A stretch of DNA of 64,000 nt from an uncultured Legionellales bacterium (GTDB lineage Bacteria > Pseudomonadota > Gammaproteobacteria > UBA1113): NCBI GenBank assembly GCA_945957175.1, contig CAMFJL010000008.1:1-64000 (forward strand). Direction: 5' to 3'. Positions 38,442 through 47,100 of this stretch are shown here, piece after piece. How positions within the stretch are numbered: the stretch's first letter is position 1; every line of letters starts with the position of its first letter. Position numbers and translations under genes: made by a program. The notes below the pieces were generated by a model. The model ran no database searches, had not been told where the DNA came from, and saw only the letters and a list, made by a program, of their open reading frames with translations.

Positions 38442-38540
38442 ATTAACGTAACTTGCGAAGGAGTTTACTCTGCCTTGGTCGAAGATGCAAGAAATTATAT
38501 GCTCATTTGACGCAACCACATCTAAAAACGAAGAAGATTG

Positions 38541-39275
38541 TTAAACAGCCATGCGCGAGAACTCATCAACCTTCAGTGAAGCACCACCAATAAGCGCGCC
38601 TGCAACATGCGGTGCCGCTAAGATAGCTTCAATGTTGTTAGCATTCACACTACCGCCATACAAAATACTGATCGTCGAATCTGACTCATCGACAAGTTCA
38701 GCTAGACAGGTATGGATATGCGCATGCACTTGACTAATCTCTGCAGGACTTGCTGCCAATCCCGTCCCTATCGCCCATACTGGTTCATAGGCCAGTAATA
38801 ATAAACCATCACGAAGCTGCACTTCAGCCTCAGCTAGCGCTTGCACTTGTGCATTCAACACACGAAAAGTCTGTCCGGATTCTCGCTCCGCCAAACTTTC
38901 GCCGATGCAAACCACAGGCACTAAGCCATGGGCTTGCGCACGTAATGCCTTGACTGCGACAATGTCGTTGGTTTCACCAAAATAAAGGCGACGCTCCGAG
39001 TGCCCGACAAGCACGTGGCTTAACCCTTGTTCTGCTAACATAGCGGCAGATACTTCCCCTGTGTATGCGCCAGCTTCGTATTGGCTCACATTCTGTGCAC
39101 CGACTTGCAAAGATGGCGCGCCCTCAAAGGCTTGTTGGAGAGCTTGAATCAACGGAAACGGCGGAAAAAATAAGAGTTCATGTGCTGAATGGGCAAAATG
39201 CATCTTGGTCTCGGCAAACGCTTGCACCAGGGCCAGTGAGCCATTCATTTTCCAATTTGCTGCGAGTATAGCCAT
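38541..39275 (-). CDS. tpiA: Triosephosphate isomerase
   Basis: Converts dihydroxyacetone phosphate to glyceraldehyde 3-phosphate. The 244-residue protein shows N and K of the active site in AANWKMNG, the histidine in VLVGHSERRLYFGE (near 94), the catalytic glutamate in LAYEPVWAIGTG (near 163) and the phosphate loop LYGGSVNANN. A strong AAAGGAGG precedes the ATG. It heads the tpiA-secG-tRNA-nuo gene string. Confidence 0.97.
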   Translation of the reverse strand: MAILAANWKMNGSLALVQAFAETKMHFAHSAHELLFFPPFPLIQALQQAFEGAPSLQVGAQNVSQYEAGAYTGEVSAAMLAEQGLSHVLVGHSERRLYFGETNDIVAVKALRAQAHGLVPVVCIGESLAERESGQTFRVLNAQVQALAEAEVQLRDGLLLLAYEPVWAIGTGLAASPAEISQVHAHIHTCLAELVDESDSTISILYGGSVNANNIEAILAAPHVAGALIGGASLKVDEFSRMAV

Positions 39276-39297
39276 ATGAAACCTCCTTTGTCAGGGC

Positions 39298-39303
39298 ATT
39301 ATA
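39298..39303 (-). promoter_or_regulatory. -10 box candidate for tpiA
   Basis: Minus strand TATAAT (39303-39298), 23 bases before the tpiA start. No clear -35 box; the sequence upstream is the first hairpin of repeat copy H. Confidence 0.35.
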
Positions 39304-39308
39304 ACGCG

Positions 39309-39452
39309 TTTTGTCATCGCTGCGCGATGGTTTTTTTGCCCCTTATCCTGCCCCGAGGTCACCATGATATGCAAGGGAATACAGGCATTTTTTGTACTCT
39401 CATTAGGTACTAGCAAAAAACTCGCATTTTGAAGTCACTTGGGTATATACTC
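39309..39452 (+). repeat. Dispersed intergenic repeat, near-complete copy H (reference copy)
   Basis: The best copy for the 3' side, about 145 bases. Order of parts: TTTGTCATCGCTGCGCGATGG (hairpin CATCGC/GCGATG), a CCCC-TTATCC spacer with a second weak hairpin, GGGAATACAGGCATTTTTTG, GTACTC, AGCAAAAAACTCGCATTTTG, and the end AAGTCACTTGGGTATATACTC. The last 30 bases are the right arm, whose reverse complement forms the left arm of copies D and B. It lies between tpiA and gpmI, which are divergent, and so contains or displaces their control regions. Confidence 0.8.
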
Positions 39453-39487
39453 CTTGCACTGCAAGGGTGGGCTGGAAAGATCAAGAC

Positions 39488-41032
39488 ATGTCACAAAAAC
39501 CTTTAGTACTCATGATTTTAGATGGTTGGGGCGAACGACCTGCCAACCCAAGCAACGCCATTACAGAAGCCGATACCCCCTATTGGGACTGGTTAAATGC
39601 GCATGCGTTATGCGATTCACTTGAAGGCTCAGGCCATGCCGTGGGACTGCCTGTGGGGCAGATGGGTAATTCTGAAGTTGGCCATATGACCATGGGACTC
39701 GGTCGTGTCATTCAACAAGATTTAACAAAAATTCATGATGCCATTGAAACAGGTCAATTAAATCATCATCCACAACTACAAACATTGATAGCCAAGGCAA
39801 CAGCAAAAGGACGCAGATTGCATCTAATGGGACTTTTGTCACCCGGCGGTGTGCATAGCCACGAAAATCACTGGCTTGCTATCCTCGAAGCGCTTGCAGC
39901 ACATGGCATCACTGAGGTCTACTGCCATCCTTTTCTTGATGGTCGCGATACACCCCCCAAAAGTGCGACGGATTCTCTGAATAAACTTCAGGACGCATTA
40001 GGTGCGTTTACCCTAGGTCGCATTGTTTCGCTTGTTGGACGCTATTATGCGATGGATAGAGACAAACGTTGGGATAGAGTTGAAGCGGCCTATCGACTAC
40101 TTGTTGAAGGCCAAGCGACGCGTCAAGCAAGCAGCGCCATCGATGCGCTACATCTTGCCTATGCCGCCGGTGAAACAGATGAGTTTGTTAAACCAACCAC
40201 CATTGTAAAACCCGGTGAATCCTTAGTAACTATTAGCCAAGACGATATTGTTCTGTGTCTTAACTTTCGCGCAGATAGAGTACGGGAGTTAACAGAAGCT
40301 TTTATTTCACCTGAATTTACGCACTTTCATAGACCTTGGCCGTTATCTGAAATACATTATTTTACAATGACCAACTATGCGGATTACTTGCCTACGCAAA
40401 TCTTATTCCCACCTACATCGCTTGAGCACAGTCTTGCTGATTGCTTGGCCGAACACGGCCTTAAACAATTGCGCCTTGCTGAAACTGAAAAATACGCCCA
40501 TGTCACATTCTTTTTTAATGGCGGTAATGAAACCCCTGTGGAAGGGGAAGACAGACAGCTCATCGCTTCACCCAAAGTTGCCACTTATGATTTACAACCC
40601 GAGATGAGTGCACCCGCAATCACTGATGCACTCATCGCAGCGATCGCGAGTCAGCGCTATGATCTCATTATTGTTAATTATGCCAATGCAGATATGGTAG
40701 GTCACAGCGGTAATTTATTAGCAACCAAACAAGCTATCTCGGCCATTGATACCTGCTTAGGTAGGGTCATTAAAGCACTCTCGCAATATGGTGGGGAATT
40801 GTTATTAACAGCTGATCACGGTAATGCTGAATGCATGCAAGACCCCATAACTGGCCAACCGCATACAGCCCATACCAGCGATCCCGTTCCTTTACGCTTT
40901 TTAGGGCGCAACGCCACATTGGTAAAGGGCTCACATAGCTTAGCCGACATCGCACCAACGGTGCTTACCCTGCTGGGATTACCTATCCCTCAAGAGATGA
41001 GCGGCAAGCCCCTTATCATGTTAGGAACATAG
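39488..41032 (+). CDS. gpmI: 2,3-bisphosphoglycerate-independent phosphoglycerate mutase
   Basis: Manganese enzyme that interconverts 3- and 2-phosphoglycerate. The protein has about 514 residues. Family motifs: LMILDGWGERP with a metal aspartate at the N terminus, the active-site serine in MGNSEVGHMTMG (near 63), HPFLDGRDTPPKS, RYYAMDRDKRWDR, and the metal sites TADHGNAE and HTSDPVPL near the C terminus. The start at 39488 gives the normal N terminus. It is followed by envC and ctpA, the conserved gammaproteobacterial order. Confidence 0.97.
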   Translation: MSQKPLVLMILDGWGERPANPSNAITEADTPYWDWLNAHALCDSLEGSGHAVGLPVGQMGNSEVGHMTMGLGRVIQQDLTKIHDAIETGQLNHHPQLQTLIAKATAKGRRLHLMGLLSPGGVHSHENHWLAILEALAAHGITEVYCHPFLDGRDTPPKSATDSLNKLQDALGAFTLGRIVSLVGRYYAMDRDKRWDRVEAAYRLLVEGQATRQASSAIDALHLAYAAGETDEFVKPTTIVKPGESLVTISQDDIVLCLNFRADRVRELTEAFISPEFTHFHRPWPLSEIHYFTMTNYADYLPTQILFPPTSLEHSLADCLAEHGLKQLRLAETEKYAHVTFFFNGGNETPVEGEDRQLIASPKVATYDLQPEMSAPAITDALIAAIASQRYDLIIVNYANADMVGHSGNLLATKQAISAIDTCLGRVIKALSQYGGELLLTADHGNAECMQDPITGQPHTAHTSDPVPLRFLGRNATLVKGSHSLADIAPTVLTLLGLPIPQEMSGKPLIMLGT

Positions 41033-41037
41033 AGGTT

Positions 41038-42192
41038 ATGGGCTCGCCACGTTTTTTAATCTGTTTACTTAGTTTCTGTTTAATGCCCGTCGTGGGTCTG
41101 GCTGATGTCAGTCAAGATATTTCTACTATTGACGCAAAAATCAGTGAAGTGAAACAATCACTTGATGATGCCCGCGGCGAACGCATGTTATTAGAGCATA
41201 AACTTCGTAAAAGTGAGTTACTCATTAGTCAAATCGCCCTTAATCTACATAATATTCAACACGCATTAAAAATACAAAAACGTGCACTTGATAAGCTTAA
41301 TTTACAAAAACTTAATGATGAAGAACGTCTTAACGAAGAGCAAGGTATCCTGAATAATCAGATTCGCTCAGCTTATATGTTAGGTGATCAGAATAGTGTT
41401 AAGACTTTACTTAACCAAGAAGATGCTTCTAATATAAGTCGGATGAGTCATTACTTTTATTATTTCAACAAACAACGTATAGAAACCATCAAATCGTTGT
41501 CAATAACACTTACACAGCTAAAACAAACTGAAATAAGTATAGAAGAGCAAACGGCTACACTAAAAAATCTTCAAGCAGTACAACAACAAAAACAAGATGA
41601 TTTACGTGAAGAGCAGATAACAAGACACTTACTTTTAACAAAAATTAATGCTGAGATTGACACTAATCAATTAACACTTGAGAAACTCAATGCGGATCGC
41701 CAACGACTGAGCAGTCTTGTAAATCAGCTGCAAACAGCGCAGGCATCATCACCGAATCAAACACAGCTGCCTACCGTGCCTTTTTCTCAAATGCAAGGGC
41801 AGTTATTTTGGCCTACAAATGGGCAAATCATAGAGCATTTCGGTACACCTATTAATGATAGTGAGCTGACTTATACTGGCACACTCATTCAAGCACCCGA
41901 AGGGCAAACAGTCCACGCCATTTATCCTGGCACGGTTATCTTTTCCGGTTGGCTTAAAGGGTTTGGCTTGCTTATGATCATTGATCATGGCGATGGTTAT
42001 TTGTCTCTCTATGCCCGCAATCGCACCTTGTACCAACAGGTGGGCGCTAAGGTGAGTGCCGGCGATGCCATTGCGCAGGTGGGTGAAAGCGGCGGTTACG
42101 AACAAAGCGGTCTATACTTTGAAATTAGACACGATGGTGAGCCCGTGGATCCCGAAAGTTGGTGTTCGAATCGCGCAAGCCAGACATCTTGA
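41038..42192 (+). CDS. envC: EnvC-like murein hydrolase activator
   Basis: Periplasmic protein of 384 residues that activates cell-separation amidases in its family. A signal peptide (MGSPRFLICLLSFCLMPVVGLA) leads into a long coiled coil (about 25-230), then a LytM domain (about 265-380). The domain is catalytically degenerate: HxxxD is replaced at TYTGTLIQAP, and the usual HLHFE reads GLYFEIR. This marks an activator, not an enzyme, in contrast to the M23 protein at 1788-3095. The ATG lies six bases after the gpmI stop, with GAGG unusually close. Confidence 0.92.
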   Translation: MGSPRFLICLLSFCLMPVVGLADVSQDISTIDAKISEVKQSLDDARGERMLLEHKLRKSELLISQIALNLHNIQHALKIQKRALDKLNLQKLNDEERLNEEQGILNNQIRSAYMLGDQNSVKTLLNQEDASNISRMSHYFYYFNKQRIETIKSLSITLTQLKQTEISIEEQTATLKNLQAVQQQKQDDLREEQITRHLLLTKINAEIDTNQLTLEKLNADRQRLSSLVNQLQTAQASSPNQTQLPTVPFSQMQGQLFWPTNGQIIEHFGTPINDSELTYTGTLIQAPEGQTVHAIYPGTVIFSGWLKGFGLLMIIDHGDGYLSLYARNRTLYQQVGAKVSAGDAIAQVGESGGYEQSGLYFEIRHDGEPVDPESWCSNRASQTS

Positions 42193-42212
42193 GTCATCCT
42201 GAGGGGAGCTAT

Positions 42213-43622
42213 ATGCGTCAATTACCTTACCTAGCGGCTATGATTTGTTGCTTTTGTGCATTTACTGTTTTTGCAAAAGCAGAGCCTTCGGCAAACCCAT
42301 TACCCACCTCAGCACCAGCCACCCAAACAAGTAATCGGGATGCAGCACAGACCATTTTGCCGCAAGGGGATGTATCGCGTTTTACCCAAGCCTTGGCCGA
42401 TATTAAACAGTATTATGTCAAAGATGTCGGTGATGACGCCTTATTTGACAATGCGATCCGTGGCATGCTCACCAACTTAGATCCGCACTCCGATTATCTT
42501 GACCCAAGTGATCTGGCGGCATTACAAACACAAACAACCGGCGAATTTGCAGGGATAGGTCTTGAGCTTAGTACGGACAATGGTTATATCATTGTTGTCA
42601 GTCCTATTGATGGTAGTCCCGCTGCAAAAGCAGGGATTGTTTCTGGCGATTATATCGTTAAAGTCAATAATAAACCCGTCATGGCCGACGACCTACATAA
42701 TGCTGTCAATACCATGCGTGGTCCTGCAAACAGTACCGTTAAAGTAATGACTTATCATAAACAAAATAATACACTACGCGAAATCACTCTAACCCGTCAG
42801 ATGATTAAAGTACAAAGTGTCAAAAGTGAATTATTAGCACCAGGCTACGGCTATATTCGTATCGCTGAATTTCAAGATCCTACGGCAAAGGATTTACAAC
42901 TTGATTTAGCCGCACTTGTCAAAAAAAATCAAGATAAACCGCTCAAAGGCTTGGTCCTTGATTTACGTAATGACCCAGGCGGATTGCTTGAATCAGCTAT
43001 CAGTGTCGCTGATGTATTTCTTGATAGCACAAAACTTGGCAATAATCCGCTGATCGTTTACACCGTTGGTCGTGTTCCTGATGCCCACTTTGAGGCAAGG
43101 GCAACGCCTGGTGATATGCTTAAAGGTGCACCCATTGTTGTGCTTATCAATGAAGGTACAGCGTCTGCTGCTGAAATTGTTGCCGGTGCATTGCAAGATC
43201 AACACCGCGCTATTTTATTAGGCACGAAAACTTTCGGTAAAGGCTCAGTACAAACAGTGATTCCACTCGATAGTACCCATGCTATCAAAATAACAACAGC
43301 GCTTTATTACACCCCCAGCGGCCGTTCGATTCAAGCTGAAGGTATTCGTCCTGATGTTAGCGTGCCTATGATGCAAGTTAAAGCACTGAAAGATGCGAAT
43401 ATGCTCAATATGGCTATGATCCGGGAAGCTGACCTCACGAATCATCTTGCAAATGCGAAGGCTATCAACAGCAAGACCAACCAAGCACCAGCCGATTTGC
43501 TAGGCGATTATCAGCTACAAGAGGCGCTTAATCTCTTAAAGGGTCTGGTGGTCGCCCAACAACATCAGCCGCCAGCCCTACAAGCAGCGATACCGACAAC
43601 CACTGCGGATACACATCTTTAG
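42213..43622 (+). CDS. ctpA: Carboxy-terminal processing protease (S41 family)
   Basis: Periplasmic serine protease, about 469 residues. Signal peptide (MRQLPYLAAMICCFCAFTVFA), an N-terminal helical part, a PDZ domain (about 95-180, GIGLELSTDNGYIIVVSPIDGSPA by its ends GIGLEL and DGSPA), then the catalytic domain with the serine in NEGTASAAEIVAGAL and the lysine in TKTFGKGSVQT. It probably trims cell-wall enzymes or exported proteins. The ATG at 42213 has GAGGGGAG upstream; an earlier frame start at 42159 overlaps envC. Confidence 0.94.
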   Translation: MRQLPYLAAMICCFCAFTVFAKAEPSANPLPTSAPATQTSNRDAAQTILPQGDVSRFTQALADIKQYYVKDVGDDALFDNAIRGMLTNLDPHSDYLDPSDLAALQTQTTGEFAGIGLELSTDNGYIIVVSPIDGSPAAKAGIVSGDYIVKVNNKPVMADDLHNAVNTMRGPANSTVKVMTYHKQNNTLREITLTRQMIKVQSVKSELLAPGYGYIRIAEFQDPTAKDLQLDLAALVKKNQDKPLKGLVLDLRNDPGGLLESAISVADVFLDSTKLGNNPLIVYTVGRVPDAHFEARATPGDMLKGAPIVVLINEGTASAAEIVAGALQDQHRAILLGTKTFGKGSVQTVIPLDSTHAIKITTALYYTPSGRSIQAEGIRPDVSVPMMQVKALKDANMLNMAMIREADLTNHLANAKAINSKTNQAPADLLGDYQLQEALNLLKGLVVAQQHQPPALQAAIPTTTADTHL

Positions 43623-44209
43623 GATAATACCATGCCCTTAGGGATATCTGCGAATGACTCGATATCTAGTCGCGGTAGACGACCTAGTGCAAGACGACTT
43701 CCACCAAATACCCCGTGTCGTTCAAGGTTTAGTGTTACGCATACCTCTACCGATGCAGAGGAAGATGTCATTGAACTGACCTGGCTTTGCACTTCGCTCT
43801 CATGAGAGCTGTCTGAATTAAAATAAGATGGATTTTTGCGTTTACACAACCTGATAAAGTCACCATAATAATTTTCTTTTAAAGTACGTCCAATGTTAAA
43901 AACCTCGAGACAGCGCTCTATCAAGGCTTGCTTTTCTTCTTTTAAGCCGTCATGTTCAACAGCATCTGCATTTGAAAAAAGAAAAATCATATCTTGTTTT
44001 ATTTTTTCTTCAATAGTTAAAATTGCTTGATCAAATTCAGATTTAATTGAAGATGAAATATCATTGTAATTTTCAATAACCATATTATCAATGACTTTAT
44101 TAAAAAAATCTATTATTTCCATCTTGTTTTTATCAATCGATTTTTTTATTTGATCCGGCGTATGCAACAAAACAAAAATCACTATTTTTTGTATTTCTTC
44201 TTTATTCAT
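43619..44209 (-). CDS. Orphan protein, possible effector
   Basis: Not recognised. The 196-residue protein has no signal peptide and no membrane helix. Residues 1-115 are predicted helical and charged (PDQIKKSIDKNKMEIIDFFNK, KEEKQALIERCLEVFNIGRT); the rest is Ser-rich (SSHESEVQSQVSSMTSSSASVE) and then basic (LERHGVFGGSRLALGRLPR). Base composition is AT-richer than ctpA, with which it converges and overlaps by four bases. The ribosome site is weak, but a TATAAT lies just 15 bases before the ATG on the minus strand (44230-44225). A recently acquired gene or a secreted effector are both possible. Confidence 0.5.
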   Translation of the reverse strand: MNKEEIQKIVIFVLLHTPDQIKKSIDKNKMEIIDFFNKVIDNMVIENYNDISSSIKSEFDQAILTIEEKIKQDMIFLFSNADAVEHDGLKEEKQALIERCLEVFNIGRTLKENYYGDFIRLCKRKNPSYFNSDSSHESEVQSQVSSMTSSSASVEVCVTLNLERHGVFGGSRLALGRLPRLDIESFADIPKGMVLS

Positions 44210-44538
44210 GATTGATACCCATGCATTATAGTTATTATGATAAAATTAATTAAATTTTTATTTACTTTATAGCTTACTTCCATAAGTGTGAACATTATTA
44301 GCATCTCTGCTTTCCATAGTACCCTGAGATCCACATAGCGTAACAAAGAAAGCTTAAGACAACATTAAGACGTGCTTCATTTTGCAACATTGTCTCTGTG
44401 GAGACAAAAAGCATCCACGATAAGAGGGAAAGCGGACATCATGTTAATTAAGTACTCCGTTGAAATATGTTAGGCATACCCACGCGTCATCTGATACAAT
44501 GTGCGCTTGTTAAATGATTAAGTAAAGGTAACTCAGAT
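44210..44538. other. Intergenic region between the 196-residue orphan and the CDF exporter
   Basis: 329 bases, AT-rich on the left. It contains a perfect hairpin, TTGTCTC-TGTG-GAGACAA (44390-44407), without a T run on its 3' side in either direction, and a TACAAT -10 candidate for the exporter at 44495-44500 with no good -35 box. No open frame is convincing. Confidence 0.5.
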
Positions 44539-45543
44539 ATGGGCGCACACCATCACCACGGTTCACATGACCACGAACACAAGCATGACGATAAAGGCCA
44601 CAATCATAGTCACAGCCATGGGCACGGTCACCACCATGATGGTCATGGCCATCATCACCATGTTGATATCAGTGGCCAAGGCTTTAACAAAGCATTCGCT
44701 ATTGCCACCATGGCCAATCTAGTATTTACGCTGATTGAGGCAGGTTATGCCATCGCTGCACACTCGACCAGCTTGTTGGCTGACGCCGGACACAATCTAG
44801 GCGATGTCATGGGATTATTATTCGCATGGATTGCCAGTTATTTACTGACTAAACCTTCATCTGATCGCTACAGTTATGGCTTTAAACGTACTTCTATTTT
44901 GGCAGCACTTGTTAATGCACTCATGCTGGTGGCTACTTGTTCTATTATCGTCTACGAAGCCATTGTGCATATCGTTCACCCAGAACACGTCAATACAATG
45001 ACTGTCATGATTGTGGCTGTCATTGGTATTCTCGTCAATGGCGGTACCGCCATGCTATTTATGAAAGGACAAGATGATTTAAATATCCGCGGTGCTTTTT
45101 TACACCTAGCCGGTGATGCGCTCGTGTCTTTTGGCGTTGTCGTTGCTGCGATTGTTATTCATTATAGCGGTTGGTATATTGTTGATCCAATCGCGGGTCT
45201 TGTCATCGTTGCTATCATTTTGATAAGCACCTGGCGTCTGCTGCGTCATTCGCTTGATATGATCTTAGATGCCGTACCTTATCATGTTGATCGCAATGCC
45301 GTGCTTGATTACTTAAAAATTCAACCCGGCGTTAACATGGTGCACGATCTGCATATTTGGAGCTTAAGCACCAATGAGACAGCCATGACTGCGCATCTTA
45401 TCATGCCAGGTGGCACTCCCTCCGATAACGAATATGCTCGAATAAGTACTGATTTACGCAAACAATTTCGCATCAACCATGTGACCTTACAGGTAGAATT
45501 GGGCGATACAGAGGTTGACTGCGCTCATGAGCAAGAATGCTAG
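44539..45543 (+). CDS. Cation diffusion facilitator metal exporter (CzcD/ZitB-like)
   Basis: Inner-membrane proton-driven exporter, probably for zinc. The 334-residue protein has a strongly His-rich N terminus of about 45 residues (GAHHHHGSHDHEHKHDD and more), six helices, and the metal-site motifs HSTSLLADAGHNLGDV and HLAGDALVSFGVVV with two aspartates and histidines each. The C-terminal cytoplasmic domain has VHDLHIWSLSTNETAMTAHL. AAAGGT precedes the ATG. It stands alone. Zinc as substrate follows from the family, not from the sequence. Confidence 0.93.
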   Translation: MGAHHHHGSHDHEHKHDDKGHNHSHSHGHGHHHDGHGHHHHVDISGQGFNKAFAIATMANLVFTLIEAGYAIAAHSTSLLADAGHNLGDVMGLLFAWIASYLLTKPSSDRYSYGFKRTSILAALVNALMLVATCSIIVYEAIVHIVHPEHVNTMTVMIVAVIGILVNGGTAMLFMKGQDDLNIRGAFLHLAGDALVSFGVVVAAIVIHYSGWYIVDPIAGLVIVAIILISTWRLLRHSLDMILDAVPYHVDRNAVLDYLKIQPGVNMVHDLHIWSLSTNETAMTAHLIMPGGTPSDNEYARISTDLRKQFRINHVTLQVELGDTEVDCAHEQEC

Positions 45544-45548
45544 CACCT

Positions 45549-45644
45549 GTACCTGTCGTCTTTGACTTCAGGCTATCCTGATCCTTTTGCCAACTTGCAA
45601 TGCGGTGTCTAAGGGCTAGCTAGAAATTGAAAGGCGACAGGTAC
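45549..45644 (+). other. Spaced inverted repeat after the CDF gene
   Basis: GTACCTGTCG (45549-45558) and CGACAGGTAC (45635-45644) are exact reverse complements 76 bases apart. No open frame or T run lies between. It may be a large stem-loop ending transcription or the remains of a small mobile element. Confidence 0.5.
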
Positions 45645-45678
45645 ATCTCCTTTGCCTTTCAGTCATTGTGCTATGCAA

Positions 45679-47100
45679 TTACCCTAGTTTGGGCAAGGTT
45701 AATTCGATCATTGAGAGCGCTTGCTTACCACTGCGAGAAGAAAAGAGTGCACCAAAAGCACACGATGGTCGTCCCTCTGTCGCAGCTGAGGAAAGAACGT
45801 CGACTTTCACTGCTACTTCATCTGTATGTGTATTGGCATCGTTGTTAAGTGGTGTATTTTTAAGGCTAAAAAGCGCATCATCAGGACCAACAGCCTCGTC
45901 ATCAAGACCAAATCTAAGTGATGCATTTTCAGGGCTAAGCGGTATATCCTCAAGACTAAAAGGCTCATTATCAAGCCCCGAAGACATAGAGTCAAAACCC
46001 AATCCCCGATCTTCAATAGCTTCGAAGCTAAAAGGCATATCATCAAAACCGGACGGCGCCACATCACAGACTTGTGTTTTGACGCTCTGATTCTCTTTAT
46101 AACCCATATGAGAAAAATCTAATACTCTTACTGTCTTGCTTTTCTCGACAGCGCCCTCACTAGAATAAACATCTTGATTTGTCACTAAAGCAGGCATACT
46201 TTCTTTATCACAATGCGTATCTATCCATGATTGATCTGCCAATACATGTGGACAGAACTTCTTACAAAGCGCTTCATAACAGTTTTTTTCAAAGTCCAAA
46301 ACTGGCGTGCTGGTAAGTCTTAGCTTAAAAGTAATATGATAGTAGGGAATATCATTTAAAGGTAGTGCATCTTGATCAAGCTCACCCGGACTGACTTGAC
46401 TGACAAAAAGAGTCAATGACTTACCTAACCCATCTTGATTCACAATTAGCTTAGACCAAATATAAGGACTAATACTTTGCTTTTGGGTAAATGCTTGCAA
46501 TGCACGCTCAAATGAGATCATGCTTGAATTAGCATGTTTTGTACCAACAAATAAATTATCGTCTGCATCTGGATCTCTATCTGCAGCAATCATTAACTGT
46601 CTTGAAACGATATGTAAAATCTCTAACTGGATATCGGATGAAACATATGACTTTATCTGTTCTTTTGCCTGGCTCCAAAAATCCGAGAGCTTACGATGTT
46701 TGGTTTGACCATACTTGGAAGCCAGAACCTGGACTGGTTGCCCTATCCTTGTCATGCATATTTCACTTGGCACTCGAATGACTGATGTGTTTCCAGGTGT
46801 TATCGGTGTTTGGTGTTTTTTTGTCGATGCTGGCTTTTGGGGAGAATAACTTGTCGTTTTAAACTCTGTATAATGTGTTTTTAACACATCGCTTGAGACA
46901 TCTGACTGAAGTATGCCTTCTTGTCTATCTGTTTCAGACATTGAAGAAGAACTTGTGGGCACCTCACCAAAGGGCTTTTCCTCAATCCTACCCTTTTTAT
47001 TATGTGACCGCCGTCTAAAAATGTTGATTGGCGTATATTCAGAATCCCCAGACCCCTTTGACGCACGGCGTTGTGTTCGCCCAACGCTTTTTTTTGCCAT
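45679..47100 (-). CDS. Orphan protein with C-terminal degenerate repeats, possible effector
   Basis: Not recognised. The 473-residue protein has no signal peptide or membrane helix. The first 40 residues are basic (FRRRSHNKKGR at 28-38 looks like a nuclear-localisation stretch), followed by a Ser/Thr/Pro-rich region to about 105, a mixed globular part (about 110-300), and a tail with degenerate repeats: GFDDMPFSFEAIE (351-363), GLDNEPFSLEDIPLS (375-389), GLDDEAVGPDDALFSLKN (398-415). The ribosome site is weak. The layout (basic head, core, acidic short repeats) is typical of many secreted effectors but proves nothing. Confidence 0.6.
   Translation of the reverse strand: MAKKSVGRTQRRASKGSGDSEYTPINIFRRRSHNKKGRIEEKPFGEVPTSSSSMSETDRQEGILQSDVSSDVLKTHYTEFKTTSYSPQKPASTKKHQTPITPGNTSVIRVPSEICMTRIGQPVQVLASKYGQTKHRKLSDFWSQAKEQIKSYVSSDIQLEILHIVSRQLMIAADRDPDADDNLFVGTKHANSSMISFERALQAFTQKQSISPYIWSKLIVNQDGLGKSLTLFVSQVSPGELDQDALPLNDIPYYHITFKLRLTSTPVLDFEKNCYEALCKKFCPHVLADQSWIDTHCDKESMPALVTNQDVYSSEGAVEKSKTVRVLDFSHMGYKENQSVKTQVCDVAPSGFDDMPFSFEAIEDRGLGFDSMSSGLDNEPFSLEDIPLSPENASLRFGLDDEAVGPDDALFSLKNTPLNNDANTHTDEVAVKVDVLSSAATEGRPSCAFGALFSSRSGKQALSMIELTLPKLG

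Noticed and set aside
41038-42192. EnvC-like protein as an active endopeptidase
   Set aside because: The zinc-binding residues of the LytM domain are replaced, which is normal for EnvC activators and therefore not a special finding.
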